Notes under the pieces: model-generated | Seen by the model: only the letters and a program-made list of their open reading frames with translations | What the model was told of the DNA's origin: nothing | Databases searched by the model: none | Source: Massilia sp. TS11 | Lineage (GTDB): Bacteria; Pseudomonadota; Gammaproteobacteria; Burkholderiales; Burkholderiaceae_D | Assembly (NCBI RefSeq): GCF_022012445.1 | Contig: NZ_JAKLTS010000001.1 | Span: 558,001-622,000, forward strand | Direction of reading: 5' to 3' | Length of the DNA stretch: 64,000 bases | Shown here: one piece after another, positions 61,235-64,000 of the stretch | How the letters are laid out: each line of letters starts with the position of its first letter | How positions within the stretch are numbered: the stretch's first letter is position 1 | Translations under genes and position numbers: made by a program

Positions 61235-62830
61235 ATGAAACGATGGAATGGCTGGGGCGATGAAAGCATCGCTTTCGCACTCAATCCGCAGGCGCTGGAT
61301 TTTCTGCGCGCGCAGGTCGGGCCGGGCCAGGCGCATGAGGACGCGGCGCTGGCGGCCGTGTGCGCGGCGCTGCCCGCATCGCGTCTGGCGCCGCATCCGC
61401 TGTTCGACCAGAGCGCCGAGGCGCGCGTGCGCCACGCGCTTGGCCAGAGTCTGCCGGACTGGCTGCGCCTGCGCTATGGCCGCATCGGCGCCGTGCCGGA
61501 CGCCGTGGCCTATCCGGAGAGCGCGGCCGAGGTGCGCGCCGTGCTCGATCTGGCGGCCGCCGCCGGTGCGCTGGTGATCCCCTACGGCGGCGGCACCAGC
61601 GTGGTCGGCCATCTGAGCGTGCCGGAAGGCGGCGCGCCCGTGATTTCGCTCGACATGGGGCGCATGCGCGCGCTGCGCGAGCTCGATCGCGAGGCCCGCC
61701 TGGCCACCTTCGAGGCCGGCGTGCTGGGGCCGGACCTGGAGGCGCAGCTACGCGCCCACGGCTACACGCTGGGCCATTTTCCGCAGTCGTTTGAATACTC
61801 CTCGCTCGGCGGCTGGGTGGTCACGCGCTCCTCGGGCCAGCAGTCGCTGCGCTATGGCCGGATCGAGCAGCTGTTCGCCGGCGGGCGCGTGGAAACGCCG
61901 CGCGGCCCGCTGGTGCTGCCAAGCTTTCCGGCCTCGGCCGCCGGGACTGACCTGCGCGAGATCGTGCTCGGCTCGGAGGGCCGCATCGGCGTGCTGACCG
62001 AGGCCACGGTGCGCATCTCGCCGCTGCCCGAGGCCGAAGTCTTTCACAGCGTGTTCTTCCCCGACTGGGGCAGCGCCCAGGCCGCGACGCGCACGCTGGC
62101 GCAGGCGCGCCTGCCGCTGTCGATGCTGCGCCTGTCGAATGCCACCGAAACCTTGACCATGCTGGCCCTGGCCGGGCATCCGCGTCTGGTCGGTCTGCTG
62201 GAAAGCTGGCTTGCGCTGCGCGGCTGCCGCAGCGGCAAATGCATGCTGATGATCGGTGTGTCCGGCGCAGCGGCGCAGGTGCGCCAGACTCTGCGAGCGG
62301 CCCTGGCCAGCTGCCGCCGCCACGGCGGCGTGGCCATGGGGCGCGCGCTGGGCGAGAAATGGAAGCAGAACCGCTTCCGCAATGTCTACCTGCGCAACGC
62401 GGCCTGGGAGCACGGCTACGTGATCGACACGGTGGAAACGGCCGTCGACTGGCCGCGCGTGACGCCGATGATGCAGGCGCTGGAGGAGGCCGGGCGCGCC
62501 GCGCTGGCGGGCTTTGGCGAGCGCGTGCACACCTACACCCACCTGTCGCACCTGTATGCCGAAGGCGCCAGCGTCTACACCACCTATGTCTACCGGCTGG
62601 CCGGCCGCTACGAGGAGGATCTGGCGCGCTGGAGTGCGCTCAAGGCGGCCGCCTGCGCCGCCATCGTGGCCCATGGCGGCACCATCAGCCACCAGCACGG
62701 GGTGGGGCTCGACCATGCGCCGTATCTGGAAGCGGAAAAGGGCGCGGCCGGACTGGCGGCGATGCGCGCCGTCTTCCAGCATTTCGATCCCGAGGGGCGC
62801 ATGAACCCGGGCAAACTGGTGCAGCCATGA
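61235..62830 (+). CDS. FAD-linked oxidase, alkyl-dihydroxyacetonephosphate synthase-like
   Basis: 531-residue VAO-type flavoprotein. The FAD domain has PYGGGTSVVGHLS and PQSFEYSSLGGWVVTRSSGQ, then YGRIEQLF; the C-terminal part has HTYTHLSHLYAEGASVYTTYVYR and TISHQHGVGLDH. These match eukaryotic and bacterial alkylglycerone-phosphate synthases, which make ether lipids by replacing an acyl group with a fatty alcohol. The ATG at 61235 has AAGGGA eight bases upstream. The stop overlaps glpD-like gene by 4 bp. Ether-lipid activity is inferred. Confidence 0.8.
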   Translation: MKRWNGWGDESIAFALNPQALDFLRAQVGPGQAHEDAALAAVCAALPASRLAPHPLFDQSAEARVRHALGQSLPDWLRLRYGRIGAVPDAVAYPESAAEVRAVLDLAAAAGALVIPYGGGTSVVGHLSVPEGGAPVISLDMGRMRALRELDREARLATFEAGVLGPDLEAQLRAHGYTLGHFPQSFEYSSLGGWVVTRSSGQQSLRYGRIEQLFAGGRVETPRGPLVLPSFPASAAGTDLREIVLGSEGRIGVLTEATVRISPLPEAEVFHSVFFPDWGSAQAATRTLAQARLPLSMLRLSNATETLTMLALAGHPRLVGLLESWLALRGCRSGKCMLMIGVSGAAAQVRQTLRAALASCRRHGGVAMGRALGEKWKQNRFRNVYLRNAAWEHGYVIDTVETAVDWPRVTPMMQALEEAGRAALAGFGERVHTYTHLSHLYAEGASVYTTYVYRLAGRYEEDLARWSALKAAACAAIVAHGGTISHQHGVGLDHAPYLEAEKGAAGLAAMRAVFQHFDPEGRMNPGKLVQP

Positions 62831-64000
62831 GGCGCCCGCCCTTGTCCGAGCTGGCGCGCCAGCCCTGGGACCTGCTGGTGATCGGCGGCGGCATCACCGG
62901 CGCCGGCATCGTCTTCGAGGCCGCGCGGCGCGGCCTGCGCGCGCTGCTGGTGGAGCAGCGCGACTTCGCCTGGGGCACCTCGAGCCGCTCCTCGAAACTC
63001 GTGCACGGCGGCCTGCGCTATCTGAAGCAGGGCCAGTTGCACCTGACGCGGGAATCGGTGCGCGAACGCCAGGCCTTGATGCGCAGCGCGCCCGGCCTCG
63101 TGCAGGCGCAGGGCTTTGCCTTTGGCGATTACGCCGACGGCAAAATGTCGCGCCGCCTGTTCCTGCTGGGCCTTGCCATCTACGATTGGCTGGGCGGCCT
63201 GCGCGAACGCCACTATCTGGCGCTGCAGGACTTCCTGATGCTGGCGCCGAATGTGGCGCGCGGCGGTCTGCTCGGCGGCATGCGCTACACCGACGCCAAG
63301 ACCGACGACGCGCGCCTCGTGCTGCGCGTGCTGCAGGAGGCGCGCGCGGCTGGGGCCAGCGTCATCAATTATGTGGCGGCCGATGCGCTCGTGCGCGATG
63401 CGGCTGGCCGCGTGGCCGGCGCCCGCCTGCGCGATGTGCGCAGCGGCGAGGACGCGCAGGTGGCGGCGGCCGTGGTGATCAACGCCACCGGCGCCTGGGC
63501 CGAGCGCCTGGGCAGCGCCCCGCAGGCGGGTCTGAAACTGCGCCCGCTGCGCGGCAGCCATCTGGTGCTGCCGGCCTGGCGCCTGCCGCTGGCCCAGGCC
63601 GTGAGCCTGATGCACCCGGCCGACGGCCGCCCGGTGTTCGCCTATCCGTGGGAAGGGGCGACCCTGGTCGGCACCACCGATGTCGACCACGGCGCCGACC
63701 TGCAGCAGGAGGCGCGCATCACGCGCGCCGAACTCGATTATCTGCTGGCGGCCCTGCGGCACCAGTTCCCCCAGCTGGCCCTGGGCGAGGACGATGTGCT
63801 GGCCAGCTTCGCCGGGGTGCGCCCGGTGCTCGACAGCGGCCAGGCCGATCCGTCCAAAGAGACGCGCGAGCATGCGCTGTGGCTGGAGCCCGGCCTGCTG
63901 ACGGTCGCGGGCGGCAAGCTGACCACCTTCCGTGTGATCGCGCTCGACGTGCTGCGCCGGGTGGCGTCGCAGCTGCCGCACTGGCACGGCGACCTGCGCG
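62827..64000 (+). CDS. FAD-dependent glycerol-3-phosphate dehydrogenase/oxidase (3' end beyond window)
   Basis: The frame is open from ATG 62827 to the window edge (391 codons). It begins with the flavin-binding GGGITGAGIVFEAARRG and continues with GTSSRSSKLVHGGLRYLKQ, a GlpD signature. GlpD converts glycerol 3-phosphate to DHAP at the membrane, supplying the substrate for ether-lipid synthesis by the upstream enzyme. The C-terminus is not visible. It overlaps the upstream gene, indicating one operon. Confidence 0.9.
   Translation, partial: MRRPPLSELARQPWDLLVIGGGITGAGIVFEAARRGLRALLVEQRDFAWGTSSRSSKLVHGGLRYLKQGQLHLTRESVRERQALMRSAPGLVQAQGFAFGDYADGKMSRRLFLLGLAIYDWLGGLRERHYLALQDFLMLAPNVARGGLLGGMRYTDAKTDDARLVLRVLQEARAAGASVINYVAADALVRDAAGRVAGARLRDVRSGEDAQVAAAVVINATGAWAERLGSAPQAGLKLRPLRGSHLVLPAWRLPLAQAVSLMHPADGRPVFAYPWEGATLVGTTDVDHGADLQQEARITRAELDYLLAALRHQFPQLALGEDDVLASFAGVRPVLDSGQADPSKETREHALWLEPGLLTVAGGKLTTFRVIALDVLRRVASQLPHWHGDLR

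Overview
The window looks like a chromosomal segment of a high-GC betaproteobacterium, most likely Oxalobacteraceae (Massilia, Duganella, Janthinobacterium or a relative). This rests on the nuo operon ending in the DUF2818 gene, the dapC-dapD and arsC-dapE-prmB arrangement, and the general gene content. The species assignment is inference; no rRNA or tRNA gene is visible.

Layout. 1-6774: 3' half of the complex I operon (nuoI partial, J, K, L, M, N, DUF2818), running into a NUDIX hydrolase, a secreted HExxH protein and ispD-ispF (isoprenoid precursors). 9307-14977: a membrane-anchored hydrolase, a REPIN-like repeat, MarR plus MFS transporter, small enzymes, PilZ and VOC proteins, and an ohrR-ohr peroxide-response pair with matching palindromic operators. 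14974-21753 (minus): acyltransferase, an overlapping four-gene unit (secreted serine protease, FHA membrane protein, LytS-type kinase, LytTR regulator), ribA and pirin. 21867-27683: a LysR gene divergent from pirin, an HDOD protein, a PAS-PAS-degenerate GGDEF-EAL protein, DUF3820 and a NYN-LOTUS RNA-binding protein. 27704-34297: a tightly packed run of sodium/solute symporter, SppA, S46 peptidase, PnuC and nicotinamide riboside kinase.

34298-37487 is a sharply AT-richer insert carrying one 966-residue protein with an N-terminal SEFIR (TIR-like) domain, a NACHT NTPase and a pentapeptide-like C-terminal region. It is a probable single-gene anti-phage or NLR-like defence system and is the most striking item here. 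It sits directly beside NAD salvage genes, which matters because SEFIR/TIR effectors usually degrade NAD+.

37488-50597: a small secreted probable outer-membrane protein; a TonB-dependent receptor under a clear TPP riboswitch, so probably a thiamin(-precursor) receptor; YqhD; an orphan encapsulated-ferritin-like protein that has lost a ferroxidase ligand; a DUF6624 protein; a PLP dehydratase; a YCII protein; an EnvZ/OmpR pair; a Pro/Gln-rich secreted protein; FapA; HDOD; and CheW. 50598-61144: a second REPIN-like repeat, then abcF-prmB-dapE-arsC, an ABC exporter pair, pilU-dapD-dapC and AraC, in which lysine/DAP biosynthesis genes are mixed with translation-related and pilus genes. 61235-64000: an alkyl-DHAP-synthase-like FAD enzyme overlapping a glpD-type dehydrogenase that runs off the window, a possible ether-lipid or glycerophosphate module.

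Three genes (marR at 10468, ohrR at 14035, dapC at 60069) have TATAAT boxes so close to the start codon that leaderless transcription is likely.
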